A DNA stretch of 64,000 nt from Pseudomonas viridiflava (GTDB taxonomy: Bacteria > Pseudomonadota > Gammaproteobacteria > Pseudomonadales > Pseudomonadaceae), in assembly GCF_900583165.1 (NCBI RefSeq), contig NZ_UTKY01000052.1, positions 1 through 64,000 of the forward strand. Direction: 5' to 3'. Of the stretch, positions 45,583-55,096 are shown piece after piece. The position numbers were made by a program, and so were the translations under genes. Numbering within the stretch: the stretch's first letter is position 1; each line of letters starts with the position of its first letter. The notes under the pieces were generated by a model, which was given only the letters and a program-made list of their open reading frames with translations, had not been told where the DNA came from and searched no databases.

Positions 45583-46158
45583 ATGCTGAACACACTGAGC
45601 AAATTCACCCTCGCCTGCGGCGCTTGCTGGCTGCTGGCTAGCACTTGCGCACAGGCGGCCGACGGCCAGATCGAATTCACCGGCACCGTGACCGACAACG
45701 CCTGCACCATCAAGACCGGCGATGCCAACAAGTCCGTGACCCTGGACCCGGTGCGTATTGCCGATTTCGGGCCGACCGTCGGCGCAGTGGCCAAGGAGAA
45801 GGCTTTCTCCATCAGCCTGGACAACTGCAGCATCGCGACCAAAAGCAACGTCGCGATCACCTTCAGCGGCCAGCAAGACCGCAACGACCCGACCCTGCTG
45901 GGCCTGACCGGCGAAAACCAAGTGCGCGGCGTGGCCATCCAGATCGCCGACACCCGCACCGGCAACAAGGTGCCACTGAACCAGGCGACCGCTGACTACG
46001 ACCTGCGTGCGCAGTCCAACACCTTCGACTTCACCGCCGCCTATGTCCGCACCATCGCCGACACCACCAGCGGCGAAGGTGCAGACGCAGTGACCACCTC
46101 CGGTATCGGCACCGGTCAGGTCTACGCGCTGGCCAGCTTTGACGTCACCTACAAATAA
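45583..46158 (+). CDS. Major fimbrial subunit (FimA-like pilin)
   Basis: This 191-residue secreted pilin has a signal peptide ending CAQA-AD (about residue 25). The mature N-terminus GQIEFTGTVTDNACTI is the donor strand and first pilin strand, with the conserved cysteine pair (NACTI and DNCSI). The C-terminus ends in the usual YALASFDVTYK strand with penultimate tyrosine. It heads the chaperone-usher operon (45583-51386), behind an AAAAGGGG site. By position and abundance of this type it is the main shaft subunit. Confidence 0.92.
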   Translation: MLNTLSKFTLACGACWLLASTCAQAADGQIEFTGTVTDNACTIKTGDANKSVTLDPVRIADFGPTVGAVAKEKAFSISLDNCSIATKSNVAITFSGQQDRNDPTLLGLTGENQVRGVAIQIADTRTGNKVPLNQATADYDLRAQSNTFDFTAAYVRTIADTTSGEGADAVTTSGIGTGQVYALASFDVTYK

Positions 46159-46212
46159 CCATTTGTCACCACCGTGGGCCCGCGTGGCCCACGGACTTCG
46201 AAGGCCTCCCCC

Positions 46213-46908
46213 ATGCGTTTGAAACTGTGTTTTTTTCTCGCGCTGCTGCCGCTCTGGCACACCGCAGCGAACGCCGCCGTGACGGTCGGCGCCACACGAC
46301 TGGTCTACGATGGCGCGTCCAACGAAGCCAACCTCACGATCAGTAATCGCGAAGATACATCGCCCTACCTAGTGCAATCCTGGGTCAGCCGGTTCGGCAG
46401 CGGCAACGATGAAGGCGTGGACAGCTTTATCGTCACCCCACCGCTGTTTCGCCTGGATGCCAACCGGGAAAACATCCTGCGCATCATCTTTACCGGCGGT
46501 GCCGACGTGCCCCAGGACCGTGAAAGCCTGTTCCTGATGAACGTCAAGGCGATCCCGGCCATGAGCGACGATCAAAAAGGCAAGAACGTCCTGCAGATCG
46601 CTCTCAAGACCACTATCAAGCTGTTCTACCGCCCGGCGGGCCTGAAAGGCTCGCTCAAAGACGCGGTCGCACAGGTGGACTGGACGGCCAACGCAGGCGC
46701 CTTAGCGTTCAACAACACGTCCAAGCTGCACGTGGTAGTCAGCGAGCTCAAGCTCAACGGACTGCCCATCACCCAGGCCCCGGATGTACTGCGCCCCGCT
46801 GAGCATGGGGAACTGCCGATCCAGGCCAAGGCCGGCGACGAATTGTCCCTGAGCTACATCGACGACTACGGCAGCATCGTGACTGCACCGATCATCCGTC
46901 TGCACTGA
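46213..46908 (+). CDS. Periplasmic fimbrial chaperone
   Basis: This 231-residue PapD-like chaperone has a signal peptide (MRLKLCFFLALLPLWHTAAN, cleavage about ANA-AV). It keeps the conserved strand-G1 region DANRENILRIIF, the SLFLMNVKAIP motif, and ALKTTIKLFYRPAGL, which binds subunits by donor-strand complementation. The ATG at 46213 is preferred to an in-frame ATG at 46174 because it starts the signal peptide. It is the only chaperone gene in this operon. Confidence 0.93.
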   Translation: MRLKLCFFLALLPLWHTAANAAVTVGATRLVYDGASNEANLTISNREDTSPYLVQSWVSRFGSGNDEGVDSFIVTPPLFRLDANRENILRIIFTGGADVPQDRESLFLMNVKAIPAMSDDQKGKNVLQIALKTTIKLFYRPAGLKGSLKDAVAQVDWTANAGALAFNNTSKLHVVVSELKLNGLPITQAPDVLRPAEHGELPIQAKAGDELSLSYIDDYGSIVTAPIIRLH

Positions 46909-46937
46909 GCCACCCGCGCTTTTTTCCAGGAACGCCC

Positions 46938-49511
46938 ATGTCCCGCTCACTTACCCTCATGCGCCGTTGCGCCGTGCAGGCGTTCGGCTGCCCGCTGCTG
47001 GCCGCCACCCTGCACCCGGCACTTGCACACGCCGGTTACCAGTTCGATGCGTCGTTCCTGGAAATCGGCGGCGGGCAAAGCTCCGCGGAGGTACAGCAGC
47101 AGGTAGCGGCCATGAGCGAGGGCCAGTTGCCGGGGATTTACCGGGTAGATGTCTCGATCAACCAGCGCTTTGTCGAAAAGCGCGACCTGCGCTTCATTCG
47201 CGCCAGCGACGCGCAGCAGTCGTCTGTCAGTGGCCTGTTTCCGTGCCTGGATGCCGAGTTCTTCCGCGCCCAGGGCGTGGCCGACAGCGCCCTGCAAAAT
47301 CGCACCGATGCCGACCCCACGTGTGTGGCGTTCGACCAGGGCCTGGCCGGGGTGAGTTATGACTACGATTTCAACCGCCAAACGCTGGCAATCGAAATTC
47401 CGCAGGCTTACATGGGCAGTATCCCGTTTGAAGTGCGCCGCCGCCAATGGAGCCAGGGTGAACAGGTGGCCTTCACCAACTACGCGTTGTCCGGCAGCAC
47501 CGTCGAGTCGGCCGGCTTGCGCCGCCAAGACCAATTCGCCAGTCTGCGCAGCGGCGTGAACGCCGGGGCCTGGCGCTTGCGCAACTTTTCAACCTGGCAG
47601 AAGCGCAGCAATGACAGCGGCCAGTGGGAGTCCCTGGAAACCTATGCCCAGCGCGACATGGGCAACATGATGGCGATTGCGACCCTGGGCGATGCCACCA
47701 CTGAGGGCGACTTGTTCGACGCCATCCCCTATCGCGGCCTGGGCATTGCGTCAGACCTAGACATGCTGCCCGACCAGGCTCGCGAGTTCGCCCCGGTGGT
47801 GCGCGGCATTGCCAACGGCCGCTCGCGGGTGACCATCCGCCAGCGGGGTTATGTGATCCATGAGCAGTGGGTGCCCTCGGGCCCGTTCGCCCTGACCGGC
47901 TTGTACCCCACCGCCAGCAACGGCGATATCGAGGTCACGGTGGAGGGCCCCGACGGCCAGCGCCAGGTGTTCACGCAGTCGTTCTCATCGGTGCCCTATA
48001 TGTTGCGTGAGGGGCAGCAGAGCTATTCGGTATTCGCCGGCCGCTACCGCCCGGCACCGTCGGCCCTGGAGCAGGACACCCCGAGCTTTGTCCAGGCGTC
48101 CCTGCGCCGGGGCCTGAGCGGCAGCACCACGCTGTTCGGTGGCACCCTGCTGAGCGATCGCTATAACGCTGCCCTGGTGGGTTTCGCCCAGGACTTCGCC
48201 GGTTTTGGCGCGATTTCGCTGGATGTCACCCACGCCAACAGCCAGGCCATGGGCCCTGACCGGCGTAATACCAGTGGCCAGTCGTTCCGGTTTCGTTATT
48301 CCAAAGCCCTGACCGCCACCGACACCAATTTCAGCCTGATCGGGTATCGCTACTCCACCGGCGGCTACTACTCGTTCAATGAAGCGCTAAGCAGCCGCAC
48401 CACTGAGCAGGGCCTGGACACGTACCGCAGCGGCCATATGAAGAGCAACTTCACTGCCAGCATCTCCCAGCAACTGGGCGAATACGGCGGCCTGTACGCC
48501 AACGTGACGAAAACCGCCTACTGGAATAAAACCGCCGCCGACACGTCGGTGCAGGTGGGCTACACCCTGAGCTCCGGCAGCATCACCTATTCCCTTGGGC
48601 TTGGCGTTAATCGGGGAGCGGAGTCGGATAACCGCACGTTGTCGCTGAGCGTCAGCATGCCGCTGGGCGGCACGCGCAGCCAGCGGGTGAGCGCCAATAC
48701 CAGCCACAGTTCCACGGGCTCCGCGTCGCACACCGCCACCCTCAGTGGCAATGCCCTGGACGACGACACCCTGGCCTACAGCGCTGGCGTGTCTCAGCAA
48801 GTCGCCGCGAATGAGCGCGTGGTCGGCGGCACGTTCGCCGCCAGCTATGAGGCGCCCAGTGCACTGATCCACGGTGCCTACAACGAGTCGTCGGGCACTC
48901 GACAACTGGACCTGGGCATGGAGGGCTCAGTGGTCGCCTACGGTAACCACCTGATGTTCAGCCAGCCGCTGGGTGAAACCAATGTGATCGTCGCCACACC
49001 CGGCGCCGCCAATGTGGGCGTCACCAATAAACGCGGGGTGCGTACCGATGCCAACGGCTACACGGTGGTGCCGTCGGCGCTGCCCTATCGCCGCAACCAG
49101 GTGGCGCTGGATACTCAATCGATGCCGCAGGACGTCGACATCGCGCAGCTGGTGCAGGAAGTCACGCCCAACCGTGGGGCCTTTGTGCTGGCGGATTTCG
49201 ACACGCGTCGCGGCAAACGCATTTTGTTTCGCATCAGCGACGCCCAAGGCATTGCGGCGCCCTTCGCTGCCCGCGCCGAACTATTCGCGCCGGATGGCCG
49301 TGCCCTGGGCAATACGCTGGTGGCCGACAACGGTCGCGCTTACCTGACCGGCGTACCCGAGCACGCACGGTTGCAGGTCAGCGTTGACGGCCAGCCATGG
49401 TGCACCCGCGAATTGACACTGCCGGACGACAGCCGTGCCGAGCGCGGGATTACCCAAATGACGATTGAATGTGAGCGCACCGCCAATGACGCGGGCGCCA
49501 AGGATGCCTGA
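46938..49511 (+). CDS. Outer membrane fimbrial usher
   Basis: This 857-residue usher has a signal peptide (cleavage near AHA-GY), the N-terminal chaperone-binding domain (YQFDASFLEIGG), the 24-strand barrel with a plug domain (about 230-330), and C-terminal domains with the VPSALPYRRNQVALD and KRGVRTDANGY motifs. A cysteine pair sits in WCTRELTLP and IECERT at the end. The adhesin gene begins 3 bp after its stop. It assembles and secretes the fibre. Confidence 0.95.
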   Translation: MSRSLTLMRRCAVQAFGCPLLAATLHPALAHAGYQFDASFLEIGGGQSSAEVQQQVAAMSEGQLPGIYRVDVSINQRFVEKRDLRFIRASDAQQSSVSGLFPCLDAEFFRAQGVADSALQNRTDADPTCVAFDQGLAGVSYDYDFNRQTLAIEIPQAYMGSIPFEVRRRQWSQGEQVAFTNYALSGSTVESAGLRRQDQFASLRSGVNAGAWRLRNFSTWQKRSNDSGQWESLETYAQRDMGNMMAIATLGDATTEGDLFDAIPYRGLGIASDLDMLPDQAREFAPVVRGIANGRSRVTIRQRGYVIHEQWVPSGPFALTGLYPTASNGDIEVTVEGPDGQRQVFTQSFSSVPYMLREGQQSYSVFAGRYRPAPSALEQDTPSFVQASLRRGLSGSTTLFGGTLLSDRYNAALVGFAQDFAGFGAISLDVTHANSQAMGPDRRNTSGQSFRFRYSKALTATDTNFSLIGYRYSTGGYYSFNEALSSRTTEQGLDTYRSGHMKSNFTASISQQLGEYGGLYANVTKTAYWNKTAADTSVQVGYTLSSGSITYSLGLGVNRGAESDNRTLSLSVSMPLGGTRSQRVSANTSHSSTGSASHTATLSGNALDDDTLAYSAGVSQQVAANERVVGGTFAASYEAPSALIHGAYNESSGTRQLDLGMEGSVVAYGNHLMFSQPLGETNVIVATPGAANVGVTNKRGVRTDANGYTVVPSALPYRRNQVALDTQSMPQDVDIAQLVQEVTPNRGAFVLADFDTRRGKRILFRISDAQGIAAPFAARAELFAPDGRALGNTLVADNGRAYLTGVPEHARLQVSVDGQPWCTRELTLPDDSRAERGITQMTIECERTANDAGAKDA

Positions 49512-49514
49512 ACC

Positions 49515-50423
49515 ATGACCGCCTACCCCTTACCTTATGCCCGCTTGCTCAGGCTGTTGGCACCCGCGGCGCTGGGCTGCCTGCTGCCGCTCAAAGCCCA
49601 TGCGTTGATCGGCGGTAACCTCAGCTGCACCGTCACCGGCTCGAATACGTCGGGCTACACCTTTGCGCCCGGCGCCGACATCAACGTTGCCTTCAGCGGC
49701 ACCTGCACGGTGAGACGCTTATTTCCCAGGGGCGCGGCCACCAATCTGCAAATCCGCAATACCTCGGGCAGCAACCCGGCGACGTTGCGGGTTGCGGACA
49801 GGTACAACAATATCTACATGTCTGAACTACCCCTCGGCAGCTTCAGCACAGCCTGCCTGGGTGGCCCCTGCGCGCGACTGCCGGTGGGGACCCAGATCCC
49901 GTACACCTACTACATCATCGGCAAAGCGCCCAATACGCCCGGCACACGCATAACGCTGGTCAACTTGGGCGTCACCTCCATCGGCTTCGCGAACTATGCC
50001 GAATGGATCCACCCCGTGATGTTCACCTATGTCGTGCGGGCACCCAGCTGTGCGCTGAGTTCACCCGGCACCGTCAACCTGCGCTTCGGGGCCATCAGCA
50101 ACGCCAGCCTCAGCGACCAGCGGCAATCGACCAGCGTGTCGATCAACTGCGCTTCAGAGACCCGCGCCAGCGTGTCACTGGTACCCAGCCAGCGGATCGT
50201 CAATGCCACAACCGGTGTATCAGCCACTTCATTGGCGGGCCTGAACATGCAGGCGCTGTGGACCGACACCTTTAACCCGGTGAACTTCCAGACCCCGCGC
50301 ACGATGCAATTGGGCGTGGGCAGCAATGCTGTGAATTTGAGTTTCAAGCCGCAACTGGCGGCTGGGCAAGCGCCGATCGGTGCCTTCCAGAGCCAGTACA
50401 CCCTCAACATCGACTACCAGTGA
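49515..50423 (+). CDS. Two-domain tip adhesin
   Basis: This 302-residue secreted protein has a signal peptide (cleavage about AHA-LI). The first half (about 30-165), with cysteine pairs such as LSCTVTGSN/GTCTV and ACLGGPCA, looks like a lectin-type binding domain. The second half (from about 175, APSCALSSPGTVNLRFGAIS) is a pilin domain ending LNIDYQ. That order is typical of FimH/MrkD-type tip adhesins. The receptor cannot be predicted. It is cotranscribed with the usher. Confidence 0.82.
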   Translation: MTAYPLPYARLLRLLAPAALGCLLPLKAHALIGGNLSCTVTGSNTSGYTFAPGADINVAFSGTCTVRRLFPRGAATNLQIRNTSGSNPATLRVADRYNNIYMSELPLGSFSTACLGGPCARLPVGTQIPYTYYIIGKAPNTPGTRITLVNLGVTSIGFANYAEWIHPVMFTYVVRAPSCALSSPGTVNLRFGAISNASLSDQRQSTSVSINCASETRASVSLVPSQRIVNATTGVSATSLAGLNMQALWTDTFNPVNFQTPRTMQLGVGSNAVNLSFKPQLAAGQAPIGAFQSQYTLNIDYQ

Positions 50424-50433
50424 GCGCCCTGCC

Positions 50434-50901
50434 ATGAAGTTTGCACTGCTTGCCCTCGCGCTGTTCGGCACCTGCGCCCAGGCTGCCGACACGGTGAACA
50501 TCACCGTCAGCGGCACCCTCACCCGCCCGCCCTGTGTGTTGAGCACCAGCACCACGTTGACCGCCGAATTCGGGGACGTGCGCATTGACCAGGTCGCTGC
50601 CACGGCCACCCAACCGATACCGGTGCGCCTGACCTGCCCGGCGGGGTCGTCGTTGACGGTGGGTTTCAGCGCCAATAACGGCGTGTACACCGCCACCGTC
50701 GCGCGGACCACCGCCGACAATCTCGGCGTGTCATTGCTCTGGGGGGATGACGCGCTGGTACCGCTCAACGGCGCCACGAGGACCTACACCAACCTCAACG
50801 GTGCAGTGGATCTCAGCCTCAAGGCACAACTGGTGGCGCGCGGTGCGCTGGCCCCGGGGGCATTCAGCTCGGCGATGGTCATGACCATCAATTACCTGTG
50901 A
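50434..50901 (+). CDS. Minor fimbrial subunit 1
   Basis: This 155-residue secreted pilin has a short signal peptide (MKFALLALALFGTCAQA-AD), the donor-strand-like TVNITVSGTLTRPPCVLS, a second cysteine in LTCPAGS and the ending AMVMTINYL. The ATG at 50434 is chosen for the signal peptide; the longer frame overlaps the adhesin gene. It is probably an adaptor near the tip or an anchor. Its stop overlaps the start of the next pilin gene (GTGA). Confidence 0.88.
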   Translation: MKFALLALALFGTCAQAADTVNITVSGTLTRPPCVLSTSTTLTAEFGDVRIDQVAATATQPIPVRLTCPAGSSLTVGFSANNGVYTATVARTTADNLGVSLLWGDDALVPLNGATRTYTNLNGAVDLSLKAQLVARGALAPGAFSSAMVMTINYL

Positions 50902-51386
50902 AAGCGCTACTGGGGCTGATGCTGGCGCTCACCAGCACGCTTAGCGCGCAGGCAGCTGAAGAAACCCGGATCGACGTGAGCGGTAACCTGATTGCGCCGC
51001 CCTGCACGCCGCGATTCGCGGCGTCGCAACAGGTCACCCTGGGCCAGGCCAACATCAACCAGTTGCTGACCGACAATGTTGCCAGCACTGACGTGCCGCT
51101 GATCTTCGATTGCCAGGCCGACAGCCGCGTCAGCCTGACATTCTCGGCGGGCTCGGGCAGCGTGGGTACCAACACCCTGCTGACGGATCGCGCCGAGCTG
51201 GGGCTGCGCCTGAGCCTGTTGAATAAAAATACCAAGACAGATTTCAGCCTGGGCCAAGCCAATAGCTGGGAGGTCGACGACGAACCTCTGGAGCTGACCC
51301 TGCAGATCAAACCTGTGTCCCTCGGTGAACTGCCCGAAGCGGGCAGCTACAGCGCGATGCTGTTGATGCAGCTTATCTATCGATGA
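50898..51386 (+). CDS. Minor fimbrial subunit 2
   Basis: This 162-residue secreted pilin starts at GTG 50898, overlapping the preceding stop by 4 bp. The signal peptide ends SAQA-AE. The mature part opens ETRIDVSGNLIAPPCTPRF with a second cysteine in FDCQADS and ends MLLMQLIYR. It is similar in plan to minor subunit 1, suggesting a gene duplication. It ends the fimbrial operon and faces the response regulator gene 26 bp away. Confidence 0.87.
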   Translation: MKALLGLMLALTSTLSAQAAEETRIDVSGNLIAPPCTPRFAASQQVTLGQANINQLLTDNVASTDVPLIFDCQADSRVSLTFSAGSGSVGTNTLLTDRAELGLRLSLLNKNTKTDFSLGQANSWEVDDEPLELTLQIKPVSLGELPEAGSYSAMLLMQLIYR

Positions 51387-51412
51387 CTTGCGGCGATGAC
51401 CAGCGGCGCTGA

Positions 51413-52060
51413 CTACTGGAACTGCCGGGCCTCGATGCAATACGTCAGCAAGGCCTGGTCGCTGTCCACCTCCAGCTTGCGCATGGCGGAGATTTTCTGC
51501 GCGCTGACGGTCTTGTTGCTGCGGCTCAGGTGCCGGGCGATATCACTGACACTCATGCCAGTGACAAACAGGCGCAGCACCTCCACCTCTCGCGCAGACA
51601 AGCTCTGAAACCGTTGCTGGACCTGATTGGCGTTACTCACCACGGAAGTCGCCGTGGGCACAGGAGCCTGGTAACTGCGCTGGGCGCTGATCGCATTCAA
51701 GGCTTTTTCGATTTCGCCGTGCAGGTGGCTTTTCTGGATGACGCCTGCCACGCCCAACTCCTGCAGACGGGTGAGGATCAACGTGTTGGAAATCATGGTC
51801 AGCACCAGCACCTGGGTCTGGGGAAAGTGCCGCAGGATGTACTCGATCAGCTTCAGGCCGTCGCCATAGCTTTCATCGCCCGGCATGTTGAAATCAGTGA
51901 TCAGCACTTGGGGCTGATGGGCGCGCAACTGCTCGACCAACTGACTGGAGCTGACCGCCTCGCCCACCAGGGTGTAACGTGAATCGCGCTGCACGATTTC
52001 GCGCACGCCCACCAGTACGATGGGGTGGTCATCGGCGATGACAACCTTCATTTCTCGCAT
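51413..52060 (-). CDS. NarL/LuxR-type response regulator (RcsB/RocA1-like)
   Basis: This 215-residue response regulator has an N-terminal receiver (ADD at 9-11, phosphorylation D56 in LITDFNMP) and a C-terminal LuxR helix-turn-helix (LSAREVEVLRLFVTGMSVSD). The ATG at 52060 overlaps the stop of the hybrid kinase gene by one base (TAATG), so the two are coupled. It is the natural output for the Hpt of that kinase. By analogy with RcsB (cupD) and RocA1 (cupC) in P. aeruginosa, it should activate the neighbouring fimbrial operon. Confidence 0.92.
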   Translation of the reverse strand: MREMKVVIADDHPIVLVGVREIVQRDSRYTLVGEAVSSSQLVEQLRAHQPQVLITDFNMPGDESYGDGLKLIEYILRHFPQTQVLVLTMISNTLILTRLQELGVAGVIQKSHLHGEIEKALNAISAQRSYQAPVPTATSVVSNANQVQQRFQSLSAREVEVLRLFVTGMSVSDIARHLSRSNKTVSAQKISAMRKLEVDSDQALLTYCIEARQFQ

Positions 52061-54972
52061 TATTGGTCTCTCTCGTCGAAAGCCGAGGACTCGGCCAGCA
52101 AGCACTGCGCCACCGCCGTCAGCCGCGCACACAGCACACGGATCTGCGCAGTGGCGTAGGGGTCCAGCGGGCCGTCGTACAAGGTGTTTTCCCAGGTCTG
52201 ACAGGCATTGGACAACACCCCGGCACGCACGCTGGCGAACGCACCGTTAAGGCTGTGCAGGCACTGGCGCACCTGGACGGCATCGGCCGCATTCAGGCCC
52301 GCTTCAATCTTCTGCACATCTGCCAACAAGGTCTCGCCCATCAGCCGGCGCATGGCCGGGGACAGTTCTATCCAGCCATCACGGTCGCCCACGGCAGGTA
52401 TGCCCGCGCTGGTCGCCCGCCGGCAGTGGGCCATCAACGCCTGGCGCAACATGCCCAGGCTCAGGGGCTTGACCACCCAAGCATTCATGCCCACGGCCAG
52501 GCAACGCTCGCCCTCCTCGCGCAACGCGTTGGCGGTCACGCCGATAATCGGCACCTGCACGCCTTGCTCGCGCAGGGCCCGGGCCAAGTCATAGCCGTTG
52601 AGGCGCGGCATATTGATGTCGGTGATCACCAGGTCAAACGGCTGCGAGCCCCAGATTTGCAGGGCGTGCTCGCCGTCCCGCGCCACGGTGGCCTGGGCGC
52701 CCAAGGCTGCCAGTTGTTCTTGCAGCACGGCTTGGCTGACCGGGTTGTCTTCGGCCACCAGCACCCGCACGTTCAGGCACGGCGCATCCAGGCACGGCAG
52801 CGCAAGCTCGGCGCTGACCAACGACGGCGCGCTGTCCAGAATCGGCAAGGTGATAAACAGCGAAAAACTGCTGCCCAAGCCAGGCTCACTGACCACCCGC
52901 ATGCTGCCCCCCATCAACTCGCTCAGGCGCGAACAGATCGACAAGCCCAGGCCCGCGCCGTTGCCGTCCTGCCCACCGGCCACCTGGTAGAACGGTTTGA
53001 ACAATTGCTCCAGGGCTTTTTCGGGTATGCCTACGCCGGTGTCGGTGACTTGCCATTGCAACGTCACTTGCTGCGCTTCCAACTGCTGCACGGTGAGGCG
53101 CAGGCGCACCCGCCCCGAGTCGGTGAACTTGATCGCGTTGCCCAGCAAGTTATGCAGGATCTGCCGGATGCGCCCCGCATCGCCGCGCAATTGCAGGGGC
53201 AGTTGCGGGTCGATTTCAGCATCGATCTGCAAACCCTTGTTGCGCGCCGTGGCGGTAAACGCCAGCACGGACTCTTCCACCAATTGGCGCGGGTTGAATG
53301 CCGCCGCTTCCACGGCCATTTGCCCGGATTCGATTTTCGACACATCCAGCACGTTGCTGATCAATTGGAACAACACGGTGGAGGAGCCCTGGATGATTTC
53401 CAGGTAGTGGCGCTGGCGTTCGCTCATGTCCGTGAGGGCCATCAACTCAAGGTTACCCAACACGCCGTACAAGGGGGTGCGGATCTCATGGCTCATGGTG
53501 GCCAGGAACACCGTCTTGGCTTCGTTGGCGGCGGTGGCTTCCTGGCGCGCCTGGTTCAGCAACTGGGCTTCGTCCACGTGCCGGGTGATGTCGTTGCAGC
53601 CGCACAGAAAGACGTCTTCGCCTTCATAACGGGCGGCTACCACCACAACCTGCAAGTAGCGCCCCTCGACCGCCAGGCACATTTCGCCGGGGGTATCGGT
53701 GCCGTCGTTGGCCTTGAGCACCTCCAGCAGCGGAGCAGTACCGTGCAGTTGCAGGGCGCGCTGGTTTTCCAGCAGCAACTGGCAATCGCTGCGCCGCACC
53801 ACACACAGACCCGCCGGGGCGTTGTGCAACATGATGCGGTTGAAGGCTTCGCTCTCGAACAGGCGCTCCTGGGCGCGTTGCGCCGGGCTGACGATGCGGG
53901 TCTTGTACCAGTGGTTGATCCACCACCCCAGTAATAGCGCCGCAAGAAAGGTCAGGCCCAGGCCGAACAATGGCCATTTGGCGTAACGCAGAAAGTCTTG
54001 ATAGGTGATGGCGTACAACCCGGTCCAGTGCTCGCCGCCCTCGCTGATCATCTTGAAACGCAGCCCCTGGCGACTGAAGCTCAGGCCCAGGGGGGCCATG
54101 TGCTCATCCCCCAGGCTGCCCAGCAGCACGTCACCTTCGGGAGCGATCAGCGTGAACTGGTTGTACACCGAGCGCCTGAGCACACGCTCGATTTCATCCA
54201 CCTGGGAGGTGTCTACCACGGCCGCCAGGGTGAGCAGGCCCTGGGGCTGATTGGCCGGCAAGACGGCGGCAGGCGTATCCAGGCCAATCATGGCCACCAC
54301 GCTGCGGCTGTTGCGATACAGCTGCGGTGGCGCGCGCAACCAACGCACGCGGCTGTCAGTGAGCAGGGTGCGCTGGCTTTGCTGCAACTGATGCAAGCGA
54401 GTCACGACGTCGCGGTATTGCTCCCGTAGCAACGGTTGGTGCTGACGCAAGCCGCCGATGCCGGGCACGGCCAGGCTGGCGACGTCATTGGGGGTGAACA
54501 CGAACAGTTGGGGCGAGGCATAAAACGAGCTGGCCCAGTAGCCGCCGTAGTAATCGGTCAGTTGCACGCCAAACGCCAGCGCTCGACGGGTGTCGTCCGG
54601 CGAGAACCCGGCATCGTGGGACAAGGTAAATGGCAACGACAAAGCGAAGCCCTTGGCCTGCACCAGCACTTGCCCGGCATCGCGCTGTAACTCAACCACC
54701 GACGTGGACTGCACCGCCGACAACGGGGGCGCATTGCTGCGGCTGTAGCCCACCGCCACATTGCGCAGGAACGCCTCGTGTTCATGGATGATCTCCACCA
54801 CACGGGCAAAATGGAACTCCACTTTTTCCTGCTCGGCATCCAGCAGACGCGAGACCGCCCAGTAGCAACTGCTGGACAGCAACAGGGCAAACCCGGTGAG
54901 TAACAACAGGGCTTTGTTCAGGCGCTGGGAGCTTTGCGCCAGTTTGTCCAGGCGCAGACTTGCATGTTTCAT
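52060..54972 (-). CDS. Hybrid sensor kinase with receiver and Hpt (RcsC/RocS1-like)
   Basis: This 970-residue kinase has TM1 (about 20-40), a periplasmic sensor of about 290 residues, TM2 (about 334-353), a PAS-like region (about 375-460), HisKA with H495 in SHEIRTP, a HATPase with [10 protein letters not shown] and GAGLGL, a receiver with D785 (LVITDINMP) and a C-terminal Hpt with H906 in HSLNG. It can therefore carry a His-Asp-His relay to the coupled NarL-type regulator, and may receive phosphate from the other kinase. The start at 54972 (MKHASLRLD) is chosen for the membrane segment. Confidence 0.93.
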   Translation of the reverse strand: MKHASLRLDKLAQSSQRLNKALLLLTGFALLLSSSCYWAVSRLLDAEQEKVEFHFARVVEIIHEHEAFLRNVAVGYSRSNAPPLSAVQSTSVVELQRDAGQVLVQAKGFALSLPFTLSHDAGFSPDDTRRALAFGVQLTDYYGGYWASSFYASPQLFVFTPNDVASLAVPGIGGLRQHQPLLREQYRDVVTRLHQLQQSQRTLLTDSRVRWLRAPPQLYRNSRSVVAMIGLDTPAAVLPANQPQGLLTLAAVVDTSQVDEIERVLRRSVYNQFTLIAPEGDVLLGSLGDEHMAPLGLSFSRQGLRFKMISEGGEHWTGLYAITYQDFLRYAKWPLFGLGLTFLAALLLGWWINHWYKTRIVSPAQRAQERLFESEAFNRIMLHNAPAGLCVVRRSDCQLLLENQRALQLHGTAPLLEVLKANDGTDTPGEMCLAVEGRYLQVVVVAARYEGEDVFLCGCNDITRHVDEAQLLNQARQEATAANEAKTVFLATMSHEIRTPLYGVLGNLELMALTDMSERQRHYLEIIQGSSTVLFQLISNVLDVSKIESGQMAVEAAAFNPRQLVEESVLAFTATARNKGLQIDAEIDPQLPLQLRGDAGRIRQILHNLLGNAIKFTDSGRVRLRLTVQQLEAQQVTLQWQVTDTGVGIPEKALEQLFKPFYQVAGGQDGNGAGLGLSICSRLSELMGGSMRVVSEPGLGSSFSLFITLPILDSAPSLVSAELALPCLDAPCLNVRVLVAEDNPVSQAVLQEQLAALGAQATVARDGEHALQIWGSQPFDLVITDINMPRLNGYDLARALREQGVQVPIIGVTANALREEGERCLAVGMNAWVVKPLSLGMLRQALMAHCRRATSAGIPAVGDRDGWIELSPAMRRLMGETLLADVQKIEAGLNAADAVQVRQCLHSLNGAFASVRAGVLSNACQTWENTLYDGPLDPYATAQIRVLCARLTAVAQCLLAESSAFDERDQ

Positions 54973-55096
54973 CGACAATACCGCTGAAGCCTGAATCAGG
55001 ACGTGGGGCCTATGCGTGATCCCGGCATTGGCCAATAACGCCCGGCTGACCGGACGACCCTTCCCTGGGGCTTCTTGACAATGTGACCCTGCACGT

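Noticed and set aside
52063..53934. Plus-strand open frame opposite the kinase with Hpt
   Set aside because: Rich in His, Gln and Ala as expected of an antisense frame; the kinase on the minus strand has every expected motif.
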